A stretch of DNA of 64,000 bases from Polytrichum commune (GCA_950295325.1 OX485809.1:25296001-25360000), one strand, 5' to 3'; shown: positions 25,429 through 38,209, numbered from the stretch's first letter. Notes: generated by a model not told the origin, from the letters alone. Program-made: numbers and translations.

Positions 25429-26354
25429 CACTCCACATGTTGACACATGGCGCAATGCGAGGGTATGGGTTGACTTCTTGGGTGGTTTGCATTAATGACA
25501 AATTTTGTGATACAAGAGAGCGAAATGTGACAATAAGGAGTGAGATTTGAACTACGAACATCCGTTCCCTAGGGTTTTAGAATATTAGAGAGTGTGTGAC
25601 ATTATGGAGGTTGATATTATGATGGGGTGAGTTGGGCTCCAAGTTTCTTGGACCCCAGATCCTTATGCAAACTCCCCACCCTAAGCTTCCAAGAGTGAGT
25701 GCTTCAAAGAAGGAAACGGTCACAATGAGCAGGCTTTGGAAGAAAAACAAGAGCGATGCGGCGGTGCTAGCAAATCACACTTGTATCGTGAAAGCAATGC
25801 CACATCGGCAGGGAGGACACGGCTGGCGAGTGAGCCGGCACCGTCGGGTGTCCTAGGAGCGTCCTGAGTGTCCTAGGACACCCACACGCGACACGGATCC
25901 CGCCTCACATGCCGTGCACATGCACCGCCTGACTAGTATAGTATTTGTGTTGGTGTGTGGATGCATTAATTCCCACTCCCCGAACCCCCCCCCCCCCTTC
26001 GCCAACGCCTTTGTATAAAGCCGCCCGGCCTCATGTGTAGTAGTCGGACAAGGCCTGCGGCTAGCACGCATTTGGTCGGGCCTTTCCCGGTGCCAACATA
26101 ACAAATCCTGTGACACATCTTCCCCTAGCCTGCCCGATATATGTATGAGTCGCCTCGTACACTCCGTATCTCATTTATATGGGGCAATCCAAGTCCAGCT
26201 CACAAGCCCCCCCCCCCCTCCAATAATTATCGCATCGCTAACAACACTCGTTTTCCATGCATTGTAGCTAGAATGCTTCTTCGGAACAACCACGGTAGCG
26301 GCTCCCCTTCTCAAGAACTTCCTTTTTGTGGTCACGTGGCAAGACCCAAAGGCC

Positions 26355-26523
26355 AATCGGGAAGTCTCGTGCGTTGGTGAGGTGCTTTGTAAAGGTAACT
26401 TCTCTCACCTCCAATGGACATTAATCTCCTCCCCCCCCCCCCAAGGAAGTATGGTGCGTTGTTGAGGTGCTTTGTAAAGGTAACTTCTCTCACCTCCAGT
26501 GAATGTTACCCCCCCCCCCCCCC
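26355..26523. repeat. Tandem duplication of ~85 bp, each copy ending in poly(C)
   Basis: The block gcgttgttgaggtgctttgt followed by aaaggtaacttctctcacctcca occurs twice (~26370-26430 and ~26457-26508), each time followed by a run of cytosines (12 at 26431-26442; 15 at 26509-26523). The poly(C) was evidently part of the duplicated unit. Two further C runs lie just upstream (25985-25997, 26207-26218). Confidence 0.85.
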
Positions 26524-28370
26524 GGCATTCATCATTCAAATTACTTAAAGGGTGCTATGAGACCAAATGAAGGGTGTGACCCCATTTTGATTTTATGAAC
26601 TTCCTCCAATTTTTCCCTCCACCCCCCAAAATAAGAATAATTGTTAAGGATAGACTATATATCATGGATGTGACATAGATGTCATTAGCTTGGGCACGTG
26701 CCATCCCGGTCCGTTGTGCTCATACACATATTAATTGTTCCGGACCATCTCCAAACCACCCGTTCAACATGCCATTGTCAACAGTCGAATGACTTGGAAT
26801 TTCGCAACGACATCATTTACACTTGGGGGGTGCACATACTTTTATGTATTGTAACATGTATATACAACTGAGGGGGTAATTTTTTTGAGACTGTGTGTAA
26901 AGTATATATACACCTAATTTTTCAAACCGAGGGGTTTAAAAAGCATCCCTTGTAGGCATATAAACGGGGCTTGAGAAATTTTTGAAGACATTTTAGAGGC
27001 CATTGCCTAAGCAACTATGTCAATATCCATGCACTTTCACAATTTCAAATTCCATACCACGGGGGGTGACTCCTTGGGGAGGAGGGTTGTATATCATATG
27101 TGATTGAGGGGTATTATTGTAGGGGTATTTGATGGCTTGGACTAATTAATGAACCATCCAATTACCTAATTCACAGTGTTTTATGGGTGTATATAATTAC
27201 TTAGAAGGTATGAAGGGTTTTTTCCCCTCCCATTAGTTTATTATAAAAATTGACGTAATTAAATAAAAATGATATCCAAATATTAAAGACAAAGTTATTT
27301 ATAAAAAATTGAGTGTCAAAACTAAGACTAAGTTATCAAGGAATGGCACCAAGAAACATTGAGTTCCAGATGGTAGTTTCTTTTGTATTGATGATCATAA
27401 ATTTCAAACTTCAATAACTTAGGTTTTAAAAATGTTGCTATTACACACTCAATGGCACAAATAACACACAAATGTTCCATTATCAATATGAAGACAATTT
27501 ATCCCACATGGTTTATTACATGTAGGAAAACCGGGTATGTTATATAAGACCTTATATTAATAAGAATCTAATATGTCATATTTCAATCCATGGCCTATCT
27601 AAAACATTCCAAAATTTTAATTACAGATAAGAAAGTACACCATAACTTTGGTTACACCATTCAAGCTCAATTTTTCTAATTCATAACCTTCAAGTCCAAT
27701 CTTAAATGTTTATTAGCAAGTCATATTGAAACAACGAATCCAAATAAAATTGTGTTACTGAGTACTAATTATTTGTGCAATTTTATTGGAACAAGTAGAA
27801 TTGAACCTTAGATGGCCATGACATGCTCCCCAAAGCCAACTTAGCATGGTTTCATATATGTAGCATATCATTTCATTTGGTATCTTATATCTCTATATTT
27901 TTGGGAAGGTGGTTGGGAAATGCGATATATGGAGAGAAACATTTCTTCATGCCTCATAAGTTTCAAAAGCCATTGATAATGGCCCATTTAGTGTACCTTC
28001 CATGAGGATGCTCTAAGTGGCCATGAGGTTTCAAACTGCGTTTTGGTTGTTAGGTACTTAGTTAGGGATGATTATATTGCAACATTATGTCAACTTGATC
28101 TGTCTATTTGAAGTAAGGCTGAAGGAACACCCAATGATCCATCATCAACATGGTCAGTTGTGTAGATTTCAAGGTGGAAGCCAATTGTGATGTCCCAGAT
28201 GTATAATCCGCAACAAAGGTGTTGTTGGTGGCACTTCCAACCAACTTGTGAGTGCGTGGCCACGAGGTTTGTTTGTTTATTTCCAAGCATTTGATTTTGA
28301 GAAATATCATTAATTGGTATCATGCCCGTGAATTCAACCTATCCATAGCCTCAGGCTAATGCACAAGCAC
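26524..28370. other. AT-rich intergenic DNA, no gene seen
   Basis: Only short, unrecognised open frames; nothing supported as a gene or named repeat. Confidence 0.5.
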
Positions 28371-28608
28371 ATCTCAGTTAACATTGCAAATGAGAACTCC
28401 ATCCCCGAAAGGGGAGAGTAGTATTGTCTCAATTTCCCATTGTCTGGTAGGCAGTGGGTCATTTGACAATACGAACGGACACTTCATTCACGCCGGCCCC
28501 TCTCAGGGACCGGAGTTTCTATCTATCTATGCAAATGAGAATTTCAACTCTTCATACCCATCTCAGTTAACATTGCAAATGAGAATTTCAACTCTTCATA
28601 CCTATATA
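28371..28608. repeat. Short direct repeats around catctcagttaacattgcaa
   Basis: The block atctcagttaacattgcaaa followed by tgagaa-tccaactc occurs at ~28372 and ~28560, and a partial copy (gcaaatgagaatttcaactcttcatacc) occurs at ~28531, adjacent to the third. ~145 bp of unrelated sequence separates the first two copies. Confidence 0.75.
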
Positions 28609-29779
28609 AGTTAGCAAATTGCAATGTGGGATCATCAGCTAGTATGTGAAGTTTTTTCTCAGTGAGGTCATTTCTGATATCATATCTTGATTCCTCTCTG
28701 ACTAGGTACAAATATTCAAATATTCTCAAGACTCGCGCCTTTTGTCTACTTGCTAGTTGCTACCCAAATATCACTAACAACTTCTTCAACTCCATAAACC
28801 CCCCAAAACGTGGGTTCTCTCAGACGACTCAAATGACAAATAGGTGTACGCAACACATCATTGACACTTCACATGTTCGTAATTGTGATGTATCTAACCC
28901 CTCAACCACCAAGAAGTTGCAATGGGGTTTTACTCAAAGGTATCTTGCGTTTACAGTCACCAAAACATTACTCATCTATTTGCGTCAGTTCACTGGACCT
29001 CGGAATAAGGTGACCTTTATTTTGTGGGCTTCACAAACAAAGTGTTAATATTTAATTATTGTTCATATACACATGTTGACACTTGAATTTTTGGGTGGAG
29101 TTATATTCATGACATTATTCATTACCCATAGCGGCATTATGCATAATATTCGTACTATTCATACTGGCACAATTCACTATTCATGCCAATGTCACTTTCT
29201 TCCCATGAAGATAAGACGGTAGTGGCCCCTGTCAGATGCAAATCAAACTTCACCATATGGATGAGTAATAGTATAAGTCCATGTGAGAAGTAACAATCCT
29301 CAAGAATATTGATGCGTGGGGGTTGTGATGGCGAAAGCACTGTGCTACGGCGACCAGGGCTCTACTTTGCGGCCAACGCTTCCGCGAGGTTACCAATATA
29401 ATCCACCGTTGTGACTGCAAATCATATGTGGTTTGAATGATTCTCTCAAAGATGAAGAAGCCAGAGCACGAGGGGGGAAATGAAGTAGTGTAGATCTAGA
29501 TATGTCAGGGCAGTGGCAGTGGGAGTGCTAGACTTCGAGGACAGACGCTCGTGGTGTGGATCTGAAGCAGGTCAAAACCGAGAGGATGAATCTCACGTAT
29601 GCTGATCGCGTGAGGGAGCGATAGATGTTGTGATGGAGGATGAGAACGAACCAAACACTGCAGGAGCTGGTGGCAATGGGGTAACTAGGAGCGGAGTAAA
29701 CCTATTCAAAGCAATGGAGGGAGAAACCTCACTTGTGGATCCGCCCGCAACACATGCGGGGCACTTGTGAACCTCAGTG
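28609..29779. other. Intergenic DNA; the right part may be the decayed 5' end of the LINE
   Basis: An open frame at 28662-29048 (128 codons, plus) has no recognisable domain. From ~29320 the sequence becomes GC-richer and leads directly into the LINE ORF1 remnant, so 29320-29779 may be its 5' UTR or ORF1 start. That is inference from position only. Confidence 0.4.
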
Positions 29780-31400
29780 AGAGAGTGATCCGGTTACCAA
29801 AGCAGACATGCATGATAAAGTTGATCATCTTCCAAAACATACCCTTACCACTAAGTTTGTGGGCAAAATGCCAGATCTACAACAACTCCAAAAGTGGACT
29901 AGTCAAGTAATTAACTGAGAGCTTGGAGGTGAAAGATGCGCTCAAGATCTTGCTTGCAGGGAGAGGGTACTTTTACCTTTGATCCGATAGGGAGGAAGTG
30001 GTGAGAAGATTGCAAATGTACTCTCCATTAAAAACCGAGTGGGCCACAGTGATTATGCAGACGTGGGTGGAAGAAGTTAATCCTGATGAACCAGAAGAAC
30101 TCAAGGTCCCGACATGAGTGACACCGAAACGAATCCCACTGGATATCCGCCATTGGGCGCATTACATAGTCGCAAACCTTGGTCATATTTTTGGAGTAAA
30201 CACGGCAAATGCAGAGAGTCAAACCCCAGTTTTGATATCGCATTAGAACATCAGTGGGCATTGAGTGGAAGGAGGATGGCTCAACCAACCGCATCATGTT
30301 GGATTACAACTTACTACCCATCAGATGCAGGTTATGCTTGGCTCTAACTCATCAACTAAAAGACTGCCTTATTAAGTACCTTACTGTGGATTGGGAGTCT
30401 TTGTTTGAAGCTATGGGAAAATTTGGCATTTGTGAAGGGTACATTAGAATGGTAAAACTTATGTTTAAAGACACATATGCTATGGTTAACATTTACAGAC
30501 AACCCTCACAACTTTTTCACATTTAAGAGGGGAGTCCACCAGGGATGTCCCTAGCACCCTATCTCTTTCTCATTGTGGGAGATCGAGGTGTTCAACCACA
30601 TGGTCAAGCATGCAGACCACACATGAAGGGTAGGAGGGATGAGGCTTCCTATTAGTGCAGAGCAACAAGTCATTGCATAGTATGCGGATGACACCTTCAT
30701 TATGATTGAAGGCCAGCTAAAGAGTGTGAGAAACATGGCGGACATATTCGGAACATTTAACTTCGTGTCAAGTCTTAAAATTGACTGGGATAAGTTTGTG
30801 ATTTATTGGCAAAGCATGACTTGTGACACTCCCACATGGCTCATCACTACCAATGGAAGTGGGAAAGGAATGGAGAGCTCTCAAAACTTTTGGGGATTGC
30901 ATTTGGGCTCTCCTTGGATGTTCAAGATGTGCATGAGGTGGATGTGGATGAGTTTCTTATAAGTAAAATCCAAAAGAAGATTATGTACGAGGGGTCCAAA
31001 TACTTGTCCCTAACAAACAAGAGAATTAATGTGAACCATGTTTTGGCCTTGACTTTATGGTTCTTCGTTTTAGTCTAGGTCGTGATTTGGGCAAGCAACT
31101 AGACACATTTAGGGGCATGCTTAGAGATTATTTGTGGAGTGGGCAACTCACTCATGTTAGGACAAAAGTAGCATGGGTTAACTGCTGTGAAAAACTAGTA
31201 AAATAGAGGATTAAGCCTTACATGCCTTGGAGTCAATACTAGGAGTCTCCTCGTTAAGTGGGTGGTGAAAGCCTTAATTAGATGGGGGGAAGACCAACCT
31301 CCATATCCTTCTTAGATCTTAGTTGTGAAATGCTAGGCCAAACCCCATGAATAAATGGAATAAAAGCCCATGGTGGATGTTCATAGGAAGCACTTCCCAT
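29780..31400 (+). mobile_element. Decayed L1-type LINE: ORF1 (DUF4283-like + zinc knuckle) fused by deletion to reverse transcriptase
   Basis: Plus-strand frames give LINE protein blocks in order. First is a DUF4283-like region (KFVGKMPDLQQLQKW, GYFYL, SDREEVVRRLQMYSPLKTEW, VTPKRIPLDIRHWAHYIVAN; ~29850-30225). A CCHC knuckle follows (CRLCLALTHQLKDC, ~30328-30369). Directly after come the reverse transcriptase blocks VDWESLFEAMGKFGI (~30388), RGVHQGC (from 30528), LAPYLFLIV and the catalytic YADD (30681-30692). Finally there are the post-RT blocks RDYLWSGQLTHVRTKVAWV (~31125) and SLLVKWVVKAL (~31240). The ORF1 tail, the endonuclease and the first part of the RT are missing between the knuckle and VDWESL. 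Frameshifts and several stops, many explicable as C-to-T or G-to-A changes (TGG or CGA to TGA), make it inactive. The 3' end is unclear and may reach ~32000. Confidence 0.82.
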
Positions 31401-32861
31401 CTCTTGGATCACCCAAGGGTAAGTTTTTGCCCTCCCCTCCCCCAACTGGTAAGTGTTTTAAACCGAATCACTAAGCTCAATGCCACTAACTTACAAGAGG
31501 AAGTAATGATGCAAATGTGTTAATATGATGTCAGGAAGCGCATAGTTTTGCTTGTAAATAAATGGTCATTGATAAGAGGATTCTAACTCCGTAATTCCCT
31601 CATTCCCTTTGAGTTGTAAGATTATGGACCACTACCAACTCGGAAATGTTGATTAGACCAGAGGATAGCACATCAACATCCCTCACATGATTTAAAATAT
31701 GAGCATGCAATGAGTGGATTGACAATAAGTTGCACACATCATAACTCCTCCGCCTCACTCATCTTCAACGAGCCTTCATTAAATATGGGCTCACGGCCAT
31801 ATTTAGGAGGAGGGGAGGTTCTAGAATGGTGGCAGGAGCTCACTCTTTAGGGAGGACTCGGGAGATCCATGATCAAGGCTGGGTTGGAAAATATTATTCG
31901 TATTGGAATGTGTGCTCCAACCACTTATGATCGCCGGTGGAAGTTCGATCCCTCCCCCACATCACTGAGGCACTATGAACAAGAAAACGGTAGAACCGTG
32001 AGGCTTTGTCCTTTCTTATGAAAGACTACAAGTGTAGTTGTATACTTTGCTCATGCCAGTCCATGGCTATTTACTATACCTATAACAAACAATAACCAAT
32101 CATATTTTTTTCAATACATTTTAGGGAACAACTATAGTAAACTAGATGTATATAACTATAGTTAACTACATTTTTTGGTAGTTCAAATCGTGAACAACTA
32201 TAGTTACGAAAGGCAACTAGTTAACTAATAGATGAAGTAGTTGGTTAGTTGTCCAAGGTATGCAAACTTTCATCATCCACCTTAAATAGACTCGACCAGA
32301 AATAATAGGAACATGTAACGTCCAAGTGTGAACGCAAAGTGGTTTGAAAATTTGCTCTTGAAACATAAAACTTGATGCATAGTCTCCGTCCTACAGACAA
32401 AGCCAATAAACCTTGTGTGGTCGCATGCATCTGGGTCGTCGATCCACCAAGACCCAGCCAAAGGCCTCAAGTGGTCCTATGTGGCGGGGATGGTGCTTGC
32501 CAACGAGGCCAGGTGGGGCTCTGAGTGGACATTGTGGGGCTAGCTGAGTGGAGATATTTCAGGGCTAGGTTGCAAGTAGTTGGCTTGCTTAATAAGTAGC
32601 TAGCAAGCCTCTAGGTAGGGTCAACTTACTTACCAGTGTCTGGGGAGATTTTTGGGCAAAATCAGTCGAGATCCTAGTGTTTCCAAGTCCAACCATGTAG
32701 CAGTGTCCAGGGAGTTTTTGGAGCATAGTTGGTAGTTGAGATCCTAATGTCTCCAAGTCCAACCGGTTACGTGCTGACGTCTTTCAAATTTTCTCATTTA
32801 ATTTGAGGTATATTCTATAAATTCTTCTAAAATGGTCGGCAATTTTCCTGAAGTCTTGAAC
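31401..32861. other. Intergenic DNA, possibly including the LINE 3' end
   Basis: 31400-32010 has scattered weak similarity in style to LINE C-terminal coding sequence but no block I can name. 32130-32250 repeats the short motif aactatagttaact. No gene recognised. Confidence 0.4.
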
Positions 32862-33090
32862 TTCAAGCGGGTTTTCCTCAAACTCAACCAATTCATATGT
32901 AACTAGCAATCGGTTCCCTGTTCATTGACATGTTAACATCCTTCGGTTTTTCTTTATTAACTTGAGGCAGATTCTCTAAACTCCTCTAGAATGATCGGTA
33001 ATTTTCATGAAGTCTTGAACTTCAACCGGCTATTTCTCAGACTAAACTAGTTCATTGTAACGAGCGGTCAGCTCTCCCCATTCGTTGGGT
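32862..33090 (+). repeat. Left arm of a large inverted repeat (unit also tandemly duplicated)
   Basis: Two tandem ~160-bp units lie at ~32772-32935 and ~32936-33090 (shared blocks: tggtcggcaattttc-tgaagtcttgaacttcaa, aac-caattcat-gtaac). From ~32862 onward the pair is repeated in reverse complement at 33395-33615, including the block cattgacatgtt-acatcc followed by ttcggtttttctt. Arm identity is high (roughly 85% by eye) over ~225 bp, with a spacer of ~305 bp. The class is unknown; one related block lies at ~20335-20425. Confidence 0.85.
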
Positions 33091-33394
33091 AGGTGGTGAG
33101 TGGATATTAAATGCACATTTTTTCCTCTCTGCACCCATTTCTTGCAGGATACTAGGATGTAAAACACACAATTACTACGAGACAAATAGCAACATCCAAA
33201 TTATGCTTGTATCCACTTTCCTCATGGTTTGAGGGGCTCATATTAATATTCTATTCACTGTCAAAATGAAGATTATTGATGTTAATTAAATGATCATAAA
33301 GGCCTCCCACTGTAAAGCGGTATCTGGGCAAGTTACATACTTGTGCTGAAAAGACATAGGACTACATGCACACAATAATTAACCATACTAAATG

Positions 33395-33615
33395 CAACAA
33401 TGAATGGGGAGAACTGATCACTAGTTACAATGAACTGGTTGAGTTTGAGAAATAACTGGTTGAATTCAAGACTTCATGAAAATTATTGATCATTCTAGAG
33501 GATTTTAGAGAATCTACTAAGAAAAACCGAAGGATGTCAACATGTCAATGAACAGGGAGAAGCTATTGCTAGTTACATATGAACTAGTTGAGTTTGAGAA
33601 GAAATCGCTTGAAGT
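33395..33615 (-). repeat. Right arm of the large inverted repeat
   Basis: Reverse complement of 32862-33090. It includes caatgaatggggagaactga, gaagacttcatgaaaatta-type blocks and gaaaaaccgaaggatgt. A transcript through both arms would fold into a ~220-bp hairpin with a ~305-nt loop. Confidence 0.85.
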
Positions 33616-33799
33616 TCCCTCCCATACACAATAGATAGTTATAGCATTGCGTAATTCCAAATAGTAAGCGACACTATATGCAATATTTAGTGTAGTCAGT
33701 TGTTGATACTTGCTGGGTACCACAAGATGAGAGAATCTTTGTAGACCCATATCATTATTTGAACCAAAATCGGAACTCCATATTAATACCCCCACCGCG

Positions 33800-34147
33800 C
33801 ACGCGGGGGGGGGGGGGGGCACTCATAGTAAAATTTTGGAGACACTTGCGATAACCACTTATTTTCAAGGGGGTCATTATCTTTGGGATTTAGAATATTA
33901 GGAGTCCTTAAAGTAGAATCTACTAAGCTTCAAATTTTAATACCCTATTGGTAATTAGAAATGTAGAAAGCATTCTTACAAATTTTTGATAGCCTTTAAT
34001 TTTTAGCCAAGGGGGGGGGGTGCATTGTGAATTGGCATTTTAACAACGGGATTGCTGAACAACTATCGAGACAATCAACCCCCTTCGCTCACCCAAAACC
34101 CTAAAACCACAATTCATCTGCAGAAATAAACTATATAAAAGTAATTT
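33800..34147 (+). repeat. Direct repeat, copy A (~350 bp)
   Basis: Starts with a run of 15 G and ggcactcatagtaaa, and continues through ttttggagacac, gataaccacttattttcaag, aataccctattggtaattag, atagcctttaatttttagcc, a second G run, gtgcattgtgaattg and aaaaccctaaaaccacaatt, ending at aaaagtaat. The same blocks occur in the same order at 37130-37782. No open frame. Confidence 0.85.
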
Positions 34148-37129
34148 TCATCCATCCCATTTAGGCCTACATTGTATTTAACGTAGGATACCCTTATTCA
34201 AGGTTTTTTCTAATAAAAATTTATATAATTACACATGTTATATTGCATGGTATTTTTCCATAAGAGGTTTCCAACATTAGTTCGCCCCCTATATTTTATA
34301 TAGAATTCCTTAAAATTTTACCTCGAATGAATATTAAATATTCTATATTTTTTTGCACATTGTTTCTAAAATATCGTCAGTCCCCCCCCCCCCCAGGATA
34401 CCCACGTAATCTACTCATTCCTAATGTGACTGCAACCATAGCCCAAGCATAAATTGTTGGTATCATAATAAAAGAAAACTTGTCCACTACAACCACCTAT
34501 TACAACTTGTCCAATGCAACTCACAATAAGATGTATAGATAAAATAATTTGGTTGGCAACCGGAGATTTTGGGTTGCCATTTTTGGAAGTTGGTATAAAC
34601 GTGAATGAATGGGCTGGGGATTTGTGGCACTCATGTATTCTCATTAGTGAGAGTTCATTCATCCTTGCGGATGAGATGAACCACTTTAGACACTTCCATA
34701 CGTCGTCAGCTCCTTGTCTCAAGGGTTTCAAAAATACCAAGTTTTAGTAGTTTTAAAAATCCTAGTCTAATCTAATACTTAAGGCACCAATATAAAGGGG
34801 TATAGACATTAAAAAAAAATGCCTCATATAGAAGCAAGTGGGGGCATCTTGTGTTGCCAACCTATCACTACTAATCCGGTTATTTTAAAGAAAAATTAAC
34901 ATGGGCGGACGTTAAATACCCCCTCACGAACTTTCAGAGGTATCAAATCCGGGTTGGGGCAACTTTCTAGAGAAATTTTCTAAACCCGACCGAAAATTGT
35001 TGTCCGCCTTGCCCAACTTCGAAAAAAACATTGCCCTTGCATTCTTGAAGGCCGCTTGACTACAAATCCCATATTGAGTGCACTTCACTTCAAGGTCTAA
35101 AATCCAATATATATGTGCACTGCCAATTAGTAAATAAGCAATTGATTGGGATTTCATTCCGGAAGTGAAACCATCAATGAAGCACGTAATTAACTTGGAG
35201 GTCAAAAACATTACAAAATCCTCATTAACATTGAGATTATAATTTTGTGACTTACCATTTAAAATTATATGTCATTCTAATGATAGATCAGTGCAAGTGT
35301 TCATAAGATGACAAAAATAAAACAATGAAGATAGAATAGAAAACATACAACAACAAAAATATAAATATAAATATAATTTTTTAGGTAATATAATATAAGG
35401 TATAAATAAATGATATGTTATTTGGAATTAGACTTGTGCGACAATGTTATGGATGGGGTATACTCAGAAAATCATAAGTTTCTGACTATAGCCTATCTGA
35501 ATTATTGTAAGAATTTATCCTCGTCACATGGTATATATTAGTTATTTGAGCAATCACACCCGTGCAAAATAAATGAATTATGAACAAACAAAAAAATGTC
35601 TATGACAACACGTCATAATTATATATATTGCACACGTTGATATCTTGCGATATTTATCAAAATAACCATGTGGAATTCAAAGCCACATCATGGCCTTGGA
35701 AACAACTCATGGGAGGTTAGAAAATAGGCTTAAAGCATCCAAGGCCACATCATTGCCCCTTGCCAGCTAATTAATATTTATAAAATAACCATGAGGGAGA
35801 AAGTAGGTCTTACATGCCAACTCGGAGGTGTTTCACTAAAGTAAGCTCCATCCGAGCTTCTTGATGGACTCATCGGATTTTCGTTACCGGATGACTTTAC
35901 TTGAGTGCCACGAATCCCCGGCCGAATGAATGATATCAATACAGGATATCAATACTAGTAAATAAGAATCTACCCATGAGCTACAGATGTGTGATAGTAG
36001 TCAAACATTGATACTTGGTTAGTATCACAAGATTAAAAAAACTTCATATGTTTGACTCATTATTTGAGTCATATCATCTAGTTCCATGTTGACACTAGGG
36101 TAACTCTACCTAGATATGAAGGTTTACGATGATATATGTTCCCAAATGATTTTTAAAACAAAAATATTCTGAAACATCCGTACAACGCTTCTTAAAAAAA
36201 GTAATAACCTCATAAGTTACACCCGAATGGTACCAAACAAGAAGATGATACCAATCCAACATTGGTTGCTTATACATATTCCCCTAAGGGCCATTTAACA
36301 AGGGAGCCCACGTCCTAAGTCCCAAACCACTTGAAGTTAGTCCGTGCAATCTCAGCCGTTAAGGACATAGATGTTGGGACTTACCACTTCACATGGGGTC
36401 CTAAGTCCTAAGTCCCAAGTGTCAAGTCATATCATGTTTGTGATAGCAGCGTGACGCTAGACCCAAAGATAGTTTACCTGAGGGTAATTGACCCCCTAGT
36501 CATAATAGCACCCTGTCAACTGCTATTGACATGGTAGTTGACTACAAAATAACATTTGACACAAAATTTAACTACAAGATAGAAGTGGACACAACAATCA
36601 ATTACGAAAGCTTTAAAATGAAAAAAATCCAAAAACATTAGACCATTAGATTTTCTCACAACATGATCTAATGGTCCAAATTTAGTTTTGATCTTTTTGA
36701 TATTTTTTGGTTTAGCAAACGAAAAGCTAGTGAAATACTTCTAGTAGTCAAATATCCAAAAACTTCCCCAAAAATTGGACAGTTAGATCTTGCATTCAAC
36801 AAGATATGATGGTCTTGATTTTGTTTTGAAGATTTTGGAAATTATTTAAATAATGTCACTACTATTAATAGTTGACTAATGCACTTGATAAAAAAGTAAT
36901 TTTTTTTTACAAAAAAAATCTTTAATTAAAAGAAATTATCACATCAGCAAGCATCACGTCCTAACATGACGTTACGGTCAAGGTTGGAGCACGTCCATTT
37001 GCACATCCTTGACTCTTAACACCTATTCCATAAAAGTTGGTTGGGCCATTGACTAACTTATTGCCATGTGGCACCGGCTAGCCAAGAGTGACATCATTTG
37101 CTATTTAAGTAGGCACAATTGTAGCCCCG
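34148..37129. other. Region between the two direct repeats; no gene recognised
   Basis: AT-rich. An imperfect 14-bp inverted repeat (36638-36651 / 36666-36679, ttagaccattagat) could form a small hairpin. The open frames at 34411-34740 and 34924-35211 show no recognisable protein. There is no reverse transcriptase or gag, so the flanking repeats cannot be called LTRs. Confidence 0.45.
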
Positions 37130-37782
37130 GGGGGTGGCACTCATAGTAAATTTTTGGAGACACCTACGATAACCACTTATTTTCAAGGGGGTATTATCTT
37201 TGGGAATTAGAATAACCCTAAACTCTTGGAATAGAAAAAAATACTGAGTTTCAAATTTTAATACCCTATTGGTAATTAGAAATGTAGAATGAATTTAATA
37301 TAAAATAACTTTTTATAATTATTGATAGCCTTTAATTTTTAGCCGAGGGGGGCGGGGTGCATTGTGAATTGACATTTTAACAACGGGATTGCATTATTGT
37401 GGTATAGCAAGAAGAAGACACAATAGAAATTAATCATACCAATAAAATTATTATGGAGAATGCAAGTAAAGTGCAACCTCAAAATTTAGTGTGTTAAGAA
37501 ACATAATTGTCCAACATAGACATACAGAGATAACCAAAAGTCGACCAGTGTTGTGAAGAGCAATAACAAAACATTTCAATGCTCAAAGGTACAAAATAGA
37601 ATCAAACCCTAGAAGACATGCAATGACTCTAAGAATGGTAGACCAAGCACGCCAACGGCTACAACAAAAGATGAGCTTAGGCTTCATGGAAGGGAACACC
37701 ACTGTCGAGACAACTGACCCCCTTGCGTCACCCCAAAACCCTAAAACCACAATTCATTTATAGAAATAAACTAGATAAAAGT
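37130..37782 (+). repeat. Direct repeat, copy B, with a ~300-bp extra segment
   Basis: Colinear with 33800-34147 up to aacaacgggattgc (~37393) and again from gtcgagacaactgaccccct (~37704) to the end. The segment between (~37394-37703) is absent from copy A, so it is an insertion here or a deletion there. It shows no obvious inverted ends or target duplication. Confidence 0.82.
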
Positions 37783-38209
37783 AATCCAAAATGCATGGAT
37801 GAAAATAATAAGTGAGTGATTGGACTTGGTAACAACAAGCTAGGGTTTGGAGCTCACCATAGTTGTTGCGTCAAAGGTAGATGTGGATGATAAGTGGGTG
37901 TTGTAGTTGTTACGGCGAAGATAGGGTTTGGGGCTCACCTTTCTTGTCACTTCGGAGGTTGATGTGCACGTTGAGTGGACGCTCCAGTTGTTGTGCATTG
38001 TTTATACTGTAGGTGTTGGTTTACTGGCTATGACTTCAAGGTTAATGGCACTCTACTTGTTGTAGTAGTTGAGTGCACGGTTCATTTGTTAGGACGCTTT
38101 GATTGTTCATGAATTCTACTATAGGTGCTCCAATTATGGCTATGACGTCAAGGTTAAAGGCACTAGTTGATGTCATGTGTTCAAGGATTTCTAAAACACT
38201 AATTGACAA

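Noticed and set aside
25187-25561. 124-codon minus-strand frame with a Phe run
   Set aside because: The Phe run is the (AAG)n microsatellite read in reverse, and the rest overlaps a dispersed repeat.
28662-29048. 128-codon plus-strand frame
   Set aside because: Composition like non-coding DNA and no recognisable motif.
31935-31965. tRNA T-arm-like gttcgatcc
   Set aside because: No matching acceptor, D or anticodon arms around it.
33800-37782. Complete LTR retrotransposon
   Set aside because: The direct repeats lack TG/CA ends, primer-binding site, target duplication and any gag-pol remnant between them.
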